The notes beneath the pieces are model-generated. The model was not told the origin of the DNA. It did no database searches and saw only the letters and a list, made by a program, of their open reading frames with translations. From contig NZ_FOVP01000011.1 in NCBI RefSeq assembly GCF_900115165.1, positions 1 to 64,000 of the forward strand: a stretch of 64,000 nt of DNA, written 5' to 3'. The translations under genes and the position numbers were made by a program. Position 1 is the stretch's first letter, and each line of letters begins with the position of its first letter. Positions 34,533 to 41,809 of the stretch are shown here, one piece after another. The stretch is from Roseovarius lutimaris (GTDB lineage Bacteria; Pseudomonadota; Alphaproteobacteria; Rhodobacterales; Rhodobacteraceae).

Positions 34533-34991
34533 ATGTCGAGGATGGGAAGTTACCTCAAGAAGCACACCGAGGCCTTGGTCAAGGACGTAGGGATTGAGGC
34601 CGCGTGCAAGCTGACTGGCAAATCAAAAGCGACGTTGGGGCGGTATTATGCGGACCACGCTGAACACGCTGATCGCTTCATGCCGGTCGATGCCGTAGCG
34701 GCGCTTGAAGAGGCAGCCAGCTATCCGCATGTGACAAGTGCCCTGGCCGAGTTGCAGGGGATCGGCCTTACCTTTGACGGCAAGCGCCGCAACACCAACG
34801 AGCGCGCGAATGTGAACAGCGATGTGATCGTTCTGTCGCAGCGGTTTGCGCTTTTGATGGCTGAATATCAGCAATCCATCGAGGATGGCGTGATCACGAT
34901 CAACGAGGCCAAGCGGCTTTTGCGCGAAACCTCGCAGCTCCAGCAGGTGTTGATCGACATGAAACTTCACCTTGAAGAAGAAGCCATCTGA
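34533..34991 (+). CDS. conserved hypothetical protein with possible helix-turn-helix
   Basis: I do not recognise a named family. The 152-residue protein is helical and soluble. Residues 20-40 (GIEAACKLTGKSKATLGRYYA) have the length and pattern of a helix-turn-helix, resembling phage CII-type regulators. The C-terminal 50 residues (MAEYQQSIEDGVITINEAKRLLRETSQLQQVLIDM) look like an amphipathic or coiled-coil dimerisation region. GAGGAAG lies before the chosen ATG. It could be a small DNA-binding regulator of phage origin; this is inference. Confidence 0.7.
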   Translation: MSRMGSYLKKHTEALVKDVGIEAACKLTGKSKATLGRYYADHAEHADRFMPVDAVAALEEAASYPHVTSALAELQGIGLTFDGKRRNTNERANVNSDVIVLSQRFALLMAEYQQSIEDGVITINEAKRLLRETSQLQQVLIDMKLHLEEEAI

Positions 34992-35010
34992 ACCGGTGCC
35001 GCGCCCGTGC

Positions 35011-35340
35011 CTAGCCCATTATCTGTGTGCTGATCTGGCTAACCAGGTGAACCACTGAGGCGCGAAACTCTGGCAGAACAAGCGCGGCCAGAAACCCGAC
35101 ATGCAGCACGGCAATCGCGTTAAGCGAGGTGCGAAACGGCTCTTTACGGGTCTTGTGGCGAAAGATGCCCTGTCCGGCCTTGGCCCCAAGAGACCCACCA
35201 ATCAGGCAGAGCGTCAAAAGCGTGCTTTCCGGCAGCCGCCAGCGGCGTTGAATCGCACAGCGTTTATCCCACCAGAACAGGCCAAGCGTCAGCATGTTGA
35301 GGATCACGAAATAGCTGAGAACAAACGCAAGAGGGGTCAT
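35011..35340 (-). CDS. DUF1294-family membrane protein
   Basis: A 109-residue protein with an N-terminal helix (LAFVLSYFVILNMLTLGLFWWDK), the family core RRWRLPESTLLTLCLIGGSLGAKAGQGIFRHKTRKEPF, and a C-terminal helix (LHVGFLAALVLP). This matches DUF1294, often found alone or behind a cold-shock domain; here the cold-shock part is absent. The role is unknown. It lies 51 bp after recR on the same strand. Confidence 0.85.
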   Translation of the reverse strand: MTPLAFVLSYFVILNMLTLGLFWWDKRCAIQRRWRLPESTLLTLCLIGGSLGAKAGQGIFRHKTRKEPFRTSLNAIAVLHVGFLAALVLPEFRASVVHLVSQISTQIMG

Positions 35341-35391
35341 GAGGTAATATCTGGGTCCGTCGCTGGCCGTTGGCCGGTATATCAGGGACTA

Positions 35392-35985
35392 TCAGAGGCG
35401 CTTGCGTGCCGAAAGGGCCGCAGTGATCGTGCCATCGTCGAGATAGTCAAGCTCGCCGCCGATGGGAACGCCCTGCGCCAAAGAGGTTAGCGCGACACGC
35501 CCATCAAGCTGATCCGCGATATAATGCGCTGTGGTCTGGCCGTCCACCGTTGCATTGAGTGCAAGGATGACTTCTGAGATGTTTTCCGCCGATACGCGCT
35601 CCACAAGCTTGGGAATGCGCAGGGTTTCGGGGCCGATCTGGTCGAGCGCGGAAAGGGTGCCGCCAAGCACGTGATAGCGCCCTTTAAAGGCCTGCCCGCG
35701 CTCCATCGCCCAAAGATCAGCGACATCCTCGACCACGCAAATCTGGCCGTTGGCGCGTTTTTCCGAGGCGCATATGTCGCAGGTCTCGGTGGTGCCGATA
35801 TTGCCGCAGGTGACGCATTCGCGCGCCGTGGCGGCGACGGTTTGCATCAGATCGGCCAGCGGCGTGAGCAAGAGTGCGCGTTTGCGGATCATGTGCAGCA
35901 CCGCGCGTCGGGCCGAGCGGGGGCCAAGCCCCGGCAGCCGTGCCATCATGTCGATCAGGGCGTCAATGTCGCGGGTGCTGCTCAC
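35392..35985 (-). CDS. recR: recombination mediator RecR
   Basis: RecR works with RecF and RecO to load RecA on gapped DNA. The 197-residue protein has the helix-hairpin-helix region [17 protein letters not shown], a zinc finger CVTCGN...CDIC, and a Toprim domain ([16 protein letters not shown]). The GTG start giving [10 protein letters not shown] is preferred: it yields the usual family length, while a TTG 12 codons upstream adds an unconserved tail. The gene lies near dnaX and ybaB on the same strand, the common bacterial order dnaX-ybaB-recR, here interrupted by a membrane protein gene. Confidence 0.95.
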   Translation of the reverse strand: MSSTRDIDALIDMMARLPGLGPRSARRAVLHMIRKRALLLTPLADLMQTVAATARECVTCGNIGTTETCDICASEKRANGQICVVEDVADLWAMERGQAFKGRYHVLGGTLSALDQIGPETLRIPKLVERVSAENISEVILALNATVDGQTTAHYIADQLDGRVALTSLAQGVPIGGELDYLDDGTITAALSARKRL

Positions 35986-36024
35986 GGTATGCCCGGCCTT
36001 TGTGATTGGGGGCTCTGGCAAAGC

Positions 36025-36990
36025 TCAGAGCAGTTTGTTTGCGATATAGTCTATTATGGTGGGAAGAAAGGACAAGAAAGTCACAATTCCAGCCGCCGAG
36101 ACCGAAACCTGACCGCCGGGTGGCAGGGTGCGCACGGCGCTGATCATGTCGCGGGCCTCGATCAGTTTGTCCAGATCGGGCAGGGGTTTGTCCGGATGCG
36201 GGTGATCGGCGCGGCGCGGCTGGTGCGAGCGGTCGCGGATATGCGCCTCGATCAGCGGTTCGATCTGGTTGAGCGCCTCGACCTTGGCGGTTATCAGCCG
36301 GTTGGACAATGGAATGATCGGCACCGCATAGGTGGCGGCGACCAGGGTCAGTGAAAAGGCCGAAAAGAGGATGACAACCGGATCCCTGTCATAGCCCGCA
36401 AGCACCACCGACAGGATCGCAAGCGAGGCGACAAGCGCGGTCACCATCACGACCTGACTGTTGACGCGCAAGATTGCAGGGAGCGGGGCGCGCGAAAGAT
36501 TGAGAATGCGAACGTCCATCTCGGGCAGGGCGTGCAGCAAGGCCCCCCAGAATCTGAACACCGCAAAGACGCCCATGCCGGTGATCACGCTGCCGCAAAA
36601 AACGAAACCGGCCAGCCAGGGGCGCAGGTCCGGGCTGCTCCAGGGGTCAAGGATCCAGACGCCGCCGCCGATCAAAGCCCCGTAGCACAGCCCGAGCGGC
36701 AGAATCCATGGGTTGCCCAAAACATCGTTCACCGCTCCCTGCGGATTGGCGGCGGTCGTGGGCAGATCGTGAAACATCTCGCCAAGATGCGGCGCAACCC
36801 GGTGGCCGAAATGATACACCACGCCCGCATTGATTGTCACCAGAACGATCAGGGCAAAATCTGCAATATCACCGCGTAACGCCCATTCGGTGCGGGCATA
36901 TAACAGGGCCAGCACCACCGTGGCGGCAACCGCCGCGCGCCCATAGCTGCGCCACAGGCGCGGGGTGGTGATATGTGTGCCCCGGTTCAT
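36025..36990 (-). CDS. conserved membrane protein, function unknown
   Basis: I do not recognise a family. The 321-residue protein has about six membrane helices: AAVAATVVLALLYA, FALIVLVTINAGVVYHF, PLGLCYGALIGGGVWIL, WLAGFVFCGSVITGMGVFAVF, VVMVTALVASLAILSVVLAGY and FSAFSLTLVAATYAVPIIPL, followed by a soluble helical region and a last C-terminal hydrophobic segment. It lies between ybaB and recR on the same strand, with short gaps (6 bp to ybaB, 39 bp to recR), so it is probably transcribed with these DNA-metabolism genes. No link in function is evident. Confidence 0.75.
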   Translation of the reverse strand: MNRGTHITTPRLWRSYGRAAVAATVVLALLYARTEWALRGDIADFALIVLVTINAGVVYHFGHRVAPHLGEMFHDLPTTAANPQGAVNDVLGNPWILPLGLCYGALIGGGVWILDPWSSPDLRPWLAGFVFCGSVITGMGVFAVFRFWGALLHALPEMDVRILNLSRAPLPAILRVNSQVVMVTALVASLAILSVVLAGYDRDPVVILFSAFSLTLVAATYAVPIIPLSNRLITAKVEALNQIEPLIEAHIRDRSHQPRRADHPHPDKPLPDLDKLIEARDMISAVRTLPPGGQVSVSAAGIVTFLSFLPTIIDYIANKLL

Positions 36991-36996
36991 CGCATC

Positions 36997-37341
36997 TCAG
37001 AATGGCAGCTTCATGTCCTTGGGCAGGCCCATGCCTTCGGTGAGCTTGCTCATTTCTTCCTGGGCGCGTTCTGTGGCTTTGCCCTGGGCATCCTTGATCG
37101 CGGCGAGGATCAGGTCTTCGACCACTTCCTTGTCATCCGAATTGAAGATCGACGGGTCGATATCAAGGCCCTTGAGTTCGCCCTTGGCGGTGCAGGTCGC
37201 CTTGACAAGGCCGGCGCCGGATTCGCCGGTGACCATGACGTTGTGCATCTCTTCCTGAAGCGCGGCCATCTTTTGCTGCATCTCCTGCGCGGCCTTCATC
37301 ATCTTGGCCATATCGCCCATCTGGCCCAGTCCTTTGAACAT
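36997..37341 (-). CDS. ybaB: YbaB/EbfC nucleoid-associated protein
   Basis: A 114-residue dimeric DNA-binding protein. The sequence MFKGLGQMGDMAKMMKAAQEMQQKM opens the typical long N-terminal helix, followed by the small beta sheet (GLVKATCTAKGELKGLDIDPSIF) and C-terminal helix. AGGAGA precedes the chosen ATG at the right distance; a longer frame upstream has no family likeness. It follows dnaX, as in most bacteria. Confidence 0.95.
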   Translation of the reverse strand: MFKGLGQMGDMAKMMKAAQEMQQKMAALQEEMHNVMVTGESGAGLVKATCTAKGELKGLDIDPSIFNSDDKEVVEDLILAAIKDAQGKATERAQEEMSKLTEGMGLPKDMKLPF

Positions 37342-37466
37342 AGTGTGATCTCCTATCGTGGGGCCCTTGTGCGGAGCAGCGGGCCGGATGTGTGGTTTTC
37401 TGATTTTAAGCATATGTGGCCGGAAATGGCGACAGGCAAGCGTTCGGTCCTGGTCGGGTGAACGGC

Positions 37467-39242
37467 TCAATCCTCTTCAAACGGGTCCCATTCGTCTTCG
37501 ACCTCGGGCAGGGCCTCGGCCTCGGCGTGGCTGGCGATATCGGCGGCCGAGCGGATGGCGGTGATTTTTGATCTGGGAAAGGCGGCAAGCACGGCCTGCA
37601 TCAACGGGTGATCGGTGGCCTCGGCCTTGAGCGCATCCTGGGCGGCATTGCGCGCCTCAAGGATCGTGGGGGCGGTGCCGGAATTGACCACGATCACGGC
37701 CCAACGATTGCCGGTCCAGCGTTGCAGGGCGCTGCCGAGGTTCTGCGCCAGATCGCCGGGGGCGTTCGGGGTCGGGGTGAATTCGATGCGCCCCGGCCGA
37801 TAGGCGGCAAGGCGCAGGTTGCTTTCGACCTCGATCAGAAGCTTGACGTCGCGATTGGCGCGAATGAGGTCGACCACATGCTCAAACGTCGGGAAGTGCG
37901 ACAGCGCGCTTTCGGCCTCGGGGGCGAGGGCCGTGGTCTGGCCTGCGCTGCCCGTATGGCCCGCGTTGCCAGAGCTTTGCTGTGCCGGCGCGTGATAAGC
38001 CGACGGCGCGGCGCCGCCACTGGCGGTTGGGGCGCTGCCGCCACCGCCGCCAACCGGACCGGGGGCCGGGGGCGGCGGGCTGTCTTGCAGGCGGCGAATG
38101 AGGTCTTCGGGCGTCGGCAGATCGGCCACATGCGTGAGGCGGATCACCGCCATTTCGGCGGCCATCATCGAATTGGGCGCCTCTGCCACCTCATCCAGCG
38201 CCTTGAGCAGCATTTGCCACATCCGCGTCAGCACCCGCATCGGCAGGGCCTCGGCCATCGCCTCGCCGCGGGCGCGTTCATCGGGGCCGATGGTGGGGTC
38301 CTGGGCGGTCTCGGGGGTGATCTTGACCACGGAAATCCAATGGGTGATCTCGGCCAGGTCGCGCAGCACCGCCAGCGGATCGGCGCCCTCGGCATATTGC
38401 GCCGACAGTTCGGAGAGCGCGCCTGCGGCGTCGCCTTTCATGACCATGTCAAACAGGTCAAGAACCCGGCCCCGATCGGCCAGCCCGAGCATGGCGCGCA
38501 CCTGATCGGCGGTGGTTTCCCCGGCGCCATGCGAAATCGCCTGATCCAGCAGAGAGGTCGCATCGCGCGCCGAGCCTTCGGCGGCGCGGGTGATCAGAGC
38601 AAGCGCGTCATCGGTGATCTCGGCGGTCTCGGCGGTGGCAATCCGGCGCAGAAGGGCGATCATCACCTCGGGCTCGATCCGGCGCAGATCGAAGCGCTGA
38701 CAGCGTGACAAAACCGTCACCGGCACCTTGCGGATCTCGGTGGTGGCGAAGATGAATTTCACATGCGCGGGCGGCTCTTCGAGGGTTTTCAGCAAGGCGT
38801 TGAACGCGTTCACCGACAGCATGTGAACTTCGTCGATGATGTAGATCTTGTAGCGGGCCGAGGCCGCGCGATAGTTCACCGAATCGATGATCTCGCGGAT
38901 ATCGCCCACGCCGGTGCGCGAGGCGGCATCCATTTCCATCACATCGACATGGCGGCCTTCCATGATGGCGGTGCAATGTTCGCAAACGCCGCAGGGCTCG
39001 GTCGTGGGGCCGCCCGCACCATCGGCACCGATACAGTTCATGCCCTTGGCGATGATCCGCGCCGTGGTGGTTTTGCCGGTGCCGCGAATGCCGGTCATGA
39101 TAAAGGCCTGCGCGATGCGGTCGGCCTTGAACGCGTTTTTCAGGGTGCGCACCATCGCATCCTGTCCCACGAGATCGGCAAAGGTCTCGGGCCGGTATTT
39201 CCGGGCCAGAACCTGATAGCCTTTTTCGGGGGTGTCGGTCAT
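37467..39242 (-). CDS. dnaX: DNA polymerase III subunits gamma/tau
   Basis: DnaX is the ATPase of the clamp loader. Landmarks in the 591-residue product are YQVLARKYRPETFADLVGQ at the start, Walker A GIRGTGKTTTAR, a zinc-binding cluster (CEHC region), Walker B with IIDEVHML, and the SRC-type LSRCQRFDLRR. A Gly/Pro/Ala-rich linker near residue 390 leads to a tau-like C-terminal region that ends in acidic residues. The start at MTDTPEKGYQ is preferred to one 11 codons upstream. I saw no clear slippery site for a gamma product but did not examine this rigorously. Confidence 0.96.
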   Translation of the reverse strand: MTDTPEKGYQVLARKYRPETFADLVGQDAMVRTLKNAFKADRIAQAFIMTGIRGTGKTTTARIIAKGMNCIGADGAGGPTTEPCGVCEHCTAIMEGRHVDVMEMDAASRTGVGDIREIIDSVNYRAASARYKIYIIDEVHMLSVNAFNALLKTLEEPPAHVKFIFATTEIRKVPVTVLSRCQRFDLRRIEPEVMIALLRRIATAETAEITDDALALITRAAEGSARDATSLLDQAISHGAGETTADQVRAMLGLADRGRVLDLFDMVMKGDAAGALSELSAQYAEGADPLAVLRDLAEITHWISVVKITPETAQDPTIGPDERARGEAMAEALPMRVLTRMWQMLLKALDEVAEAPNSMMAAEMAVIRLTHVADLPTPEDLIRRLQDSPPPPAPGPVGGGGGSAPTASGGAAPSAYHAPAQQSSGNAGHTGSAGQTTALAPEAESALSHFPTFEHVVDLIRANRDVKLLIEVESNLRLAAYRPGRIEFTPTPNAPGDLAQNLGSALQRWTGNRWAVIVVNSGTAPTILEARNAAQDALKAEATDHPLMQAVLAAFPRSKITAIRSAADIASHAEAEALPEVEDEWDPFEED

Positions 39243-39359
39243 GCGGGTGCCCTTTGGATTCGTGTCAGGGGCCAACCTAAAGCGGGGCGCGAGGGGCGTC
39301 TACCTTGCATTTCCCGTGACGGCGCGCAAAGCTTTGGTCGGTGTGTATCGGAGGGTGTC

Positions 39360-40214
39360 ATGCGGTTGAAAGGGATCGGGCGGAGCCGGAATGTCGAGGA
39401 CAGGCGGCGCGCAGGCAGGCGCGGCGGTCGCGGAGGCAAGGCCGGGCTAGGCGGCGTCGGTCTTTTGGTGGTGCTGGCAATCGGGTATTTCGCGGGTATA
39501 GACGTGACGCCGCTTTTGCAGGGCGGATCGGGGCCGGTGGCACAGTCTAGCGCGCCGCGTCAGTTAAGTGCCGAAGAAAAGCGCGCGGCAGAGTTTTCAT
39601 CGCAGGTCCTTGCCACCACCGAGGCGGTCTGGGGCAAGGTCTTTGCCGAGCAATTGGGCAGCGACTATCGCCCGCCGGTGATGGTGCTTTATTCCGGTGT
39701 CACCCAGAGCCCCTGTGGCGGCGCCTCGGGCGCGACGGGGCCGTTTTATTGCCCGGCGGATCGCAAGGCCTATCTCGACACCGAATTTTTCGACACATTG
39801 GCGCGCCAACTTGGCGCCAGGGGCGATTTTGCGGCGGCCTATGTGATCGCCCATGAGGTGGCGCATCATGTGCAGAACGAGCTTGGCATCCTGCCCGAGG
39901 TCAACCGCCGCCGACAGGCCGCCGGACAGGCCGATGCCAATGCGCTGACCGTGCGGCTTGAGCTTCAGGCCGATTGCCTGTCGGGGGTCTGGGCGCGTGC
40001 GGTCGATGGGCTGCTTGAGCCGGGCGACCTTGAGGAGGCGCTGAATGCGGCGCGGATGATCGGCGATGATCATTTGCAAAAGCGTGCCGGTCAGGTGCCG
40101 CAACCGCATACCTTTACCCATGGCACCTCGGCGCAGCGGGCAAAGTGGTTCAAGCGCGGCTATGACAGCGGCGATCTGGCGCGCTGTGACACGTTTGGCA
40201 CGGCGCGGTTGTGA
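39360..40214 (+). CDS. YpfJ-type neutral zinc metallopeptidase
   Basis: The 284-residue protein has a basic N-terminus (RRAGRRGGRGGK), one membrane helix (GGVGLLVVLAIGYFAGI) and a peptidase domain with the zinc motif IAHEVAHHVQNELG, preceded by CGGASGATGPFYCPADRKAYLD and followed by LELQADCLSGVWA, which carries the third ligand. This matches the YpfJ/neutral zinc metallopeptidase family. It is probably anchored in the inner membrane facing the periplasm. A GGAGG site precedes the ATG. The stop overlaps the next start as GTGA. Confidence 0.92.
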   Translation: MRLKGIGRSRNVEDRRRAGRRGGRGGKAGLGGVGLLVVLAIGYFAGIDVTPLLQGGSGPVAQSSAPRQLSAEEKRAAEFSSQVLATTEAVWGKVFAEQLGSDYRPPVMVLYSGVTQSPCGGASGATGPFYCPADRKAYLDTEFFDTLARQLGARGDFAAAYVIAHEVAHHVQNELGILPEVNRRRQAAGQADANALTVRLELQADCLSGVWARAVDGLLEPGDLEEALNAARMIGDDHLQKRAGQVPQPHTFTHGTSAQRAKWFKRGYDSGDLARCDTFGTARL

Positions 40215-40693
40215 GCGGTTTCGTGATCCATGCGCTGCCGGTGGCGGGTGGGATTCTTGCGATTGCGCCGCTGCCCGGCGGGTCGGGAACCTATGAGGCC
40301 GATCTTTTGCATTTGCATGACTGGCGCCCGGCGCTTGTGATCTCGATGACGACACTGGCGGAAATGACCGCGAGCGGTGCGGCTGATCTGGGCGCGGATT
40401 TGCAGGATAGCGGCACCCGATGGGCGCATGTGCCGGTCGAGGATTACGGCGTGCCAAGCCCAGAAGTCACGGACATATGGGAGGGCGCGGCGCAGGCCGC
40501 GCTTTTGGCGTTGCAGGGCGGTGGCCGGGTGTTGATCCATTGTCGCGGTGGCTGTGGGCGTTCTGGTATGGCGGCGCTTCGGCTGATGATCGAAAGCGGA
40601 GAAGAGGCCGGCGCGGCCCTGAGCCGGTTGCGCGCGCTACGCCCCTGCGCGGTCGAGACCGAGGCGCAGATGGCCTGGGCGCAGCAGGTCTAG
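40211..40693 (+). CDS. dual-specificity/tyrosine phosphatase-like protein
   Basis: A 160-residue protein with the cysteine phosphatase loop VLIHCRGGCGRSGMAALRL: the HCX5R signature reads HCRGGCGRS, so nucleophile Cys and phosphate-binding Arg are both present. A likely general acid sits in VEDYGVP. The fold resembles CDKN3-type dual-specificity phosphatases found in proteobacteria. The GTG start is coupled to the metallopeptidase stop (GTGA). The substrate is unknown. Confidence 0.87.
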   Translation: MSGFVIHALPVAGGILAIAPLPGGSGTYEADLLHLHDWRPALVISMTTLAEMTASGAADLGADLQDSGTRWAHVPVEDYGVPSPEVTDIWEGAAQAALLALQGGGRVLIHCRGGCGRSGMAALRLMIESGEEAGAALSRLRALRPCAVETEAQMAWAQQV

Positions 40694-40726
40694 GCGGCGG
40701 CAGAGCCGCGCGTGGGTTTCACCCAC
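40694..40726. terminator. paired hairpins between convergent genes
   Basis: GCGGC-N6-GCCGC (40694-40709) is followed by GTGGGT-TTC-ACCCAC (40712-40726). They lie in the 58-bp gap between the phosphatase gene (plus) and the hydrolase gene (minus), where a two-way terminator would be expected. There is no T-run on either side, so the second hairpin may instead be a dispersed repeat common in this group. Confidence 0.45.
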
Positions 40727-40751
40727 CCTACCGGCCGGGGCCGAGGGCGGG

Positions 40752-41570
40752 TTACAGGGCCACGCGCAAGGCACCAAAGCCGCGCATTCTGTCGCTCGGC
40801 GCAGGGTCTTCGCCGAGGTTGAGATGGCTGAGAGTGCTGTAATGTCCGGCCCCTTCGAGCAGGCGCAGTCTGACCTTGCCCGGCAGACGGTCGGCCAGGG
40901 CCTGGGTCATGGCAAGCGGCACCCATCGGTCGGCCGTCCCCTGCCAGATATCCATCGGGCACAGGATCGAGGTCAGCACCGGCGACCAGTCGCTCACATA
41001 GGCCGCAATCATCCGGGCATACCCCTTTGGATGGTGCGTGTAACTATGGCGCAGCCCCTGACGGATCGCCTCGGCGGCATCGGGGTGCTCCAACAGGGCA
41101 TGCTCCGACCCGCCGGCACTTGCAAAGAGGCGTCGGATCAGCAGCTCAGGCGCGGCACGGGCGAGGAGCCCCTGGCCATAGGTCAGCGCCAAAAACAGGG
41201 AGGGATGGCGCGCGGCAAGCCGGAACAGGGGCTGTCCGGCCATGTGCGGCAGGAAGTTCCCGAGTTGCAGGGGCGCAGCCGGCGAGATCAGCGTCAGACG
41301 CTTGATGCGCTCGGGATGCGCGGCGGCGATATGGATGGCCAGCATTGCGCCCATCGAAAACCCTAACAGGTGAATGCTGCCGTCGGGTATCTTCCCGGTC
41401 AGGGATTCAAACTGTGCAATCGCGGTCTTGACGGGATCGTCACCGGGTGCCTTCGCTGAGAAAAGATCAGGCGCAATGATTGGTGGCAGATCAAATTGAT
41501 CCGCAAAGCCTAGATCGGCGTCCGATGGGCTTCCGGGGAGGCCGTGGCAAAAATAGAGAGCCTGTTTCAT
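40752..41570 (-). CDS. alpha/beta-hydrolase-fold protein
   Basis: The 272-residue protein starts ALYFCHGLPGSPSDAD (oxyanion-hole HG), has the nucleophile elbow LGFSMGAMLAIHIA (GxSxG) and ends with a candidate His in LEGAGHYSTL and Asp in DIWQGTADRWVPL, a complete triad. The ATG is preferred to an in-frame TTG four codons earlier because AGAGG precedes it. The substrate cannot be predicted. The SRP RNA gene lies 126 bp upstream on the same strand. Confidence 0.87.
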   Translation of the reverse strand: MKQALYFCHGLPGSPSDADLGFADQFDLPPIIAPDLFSAKAPGDDPVKTAIAQFESLTGKIPDGSIHLLGFSMGAMLAIHIAAAHPERIKRLTLISPAAPLQLGNFLPHMAGQPLFRLAARHPSLFLALTYGQGLLARAAPELLIRRLFASAGGSEHALLEHPDAAEAIRQGLRHSYTHHPKGYARMIAAYVSDWSPVLTSILCPMDIWQGTADRWVPLAMTQALADRLPGKVRLRLLEGAGHYSTLSHLNLGEDPAPSDRMRGFGALRVAL

Positions 41571-41695
41571 AGCCTCTGCCAATCGTTAAATTATGAATTT
41601 ACCAAAATGTAATGTTCAAGAGATCGGCGCGGCAATCGGGGAAAGCAACGCGAAACGTGTTCATATAATTCAAGGCTTGCAGGTGGGTGGGAGAG

Positions 41696-41795
41696 GGTGA
41701 GAGGCTGGACAACGACCCAAGCGGGGCTCGTTACGGCTGCTTCCTTCCGGACCTGACCGGGTTGGCGAGGTGCCTGCCCGCGCCAACCTCTCACC
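41696..41795 (-). ncRNA. ffs: signal recognition particle RNA (4.5S-type)
   Basis: The minus strand folds into one long hairpin whose ends are GGTGAGAGG and CCTCTCACC, with the universal SRP core GGTCAGGTCCGGAAGGAAGC in the apical part (Ffh/FtsY-binding tetraloop GGAA). Length is about 100 nt, usual for the small bacterial SRP RNA. Ends are set from the terminal pairing and may differ by a few bases. Confidence 0.95.
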
Positions 41796-41809
41796 TCGCT
41801 ACATAAGGA

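Noticed and set aside
38763..39359. Long open frame opposite dnaX continuing into the metallopeptidase gene
   Set aside because: The frame is open only because high-GC coding sequence on the other strand lacks stops; family likeness begins at the ATG at 39360, which has its own ribosome site.
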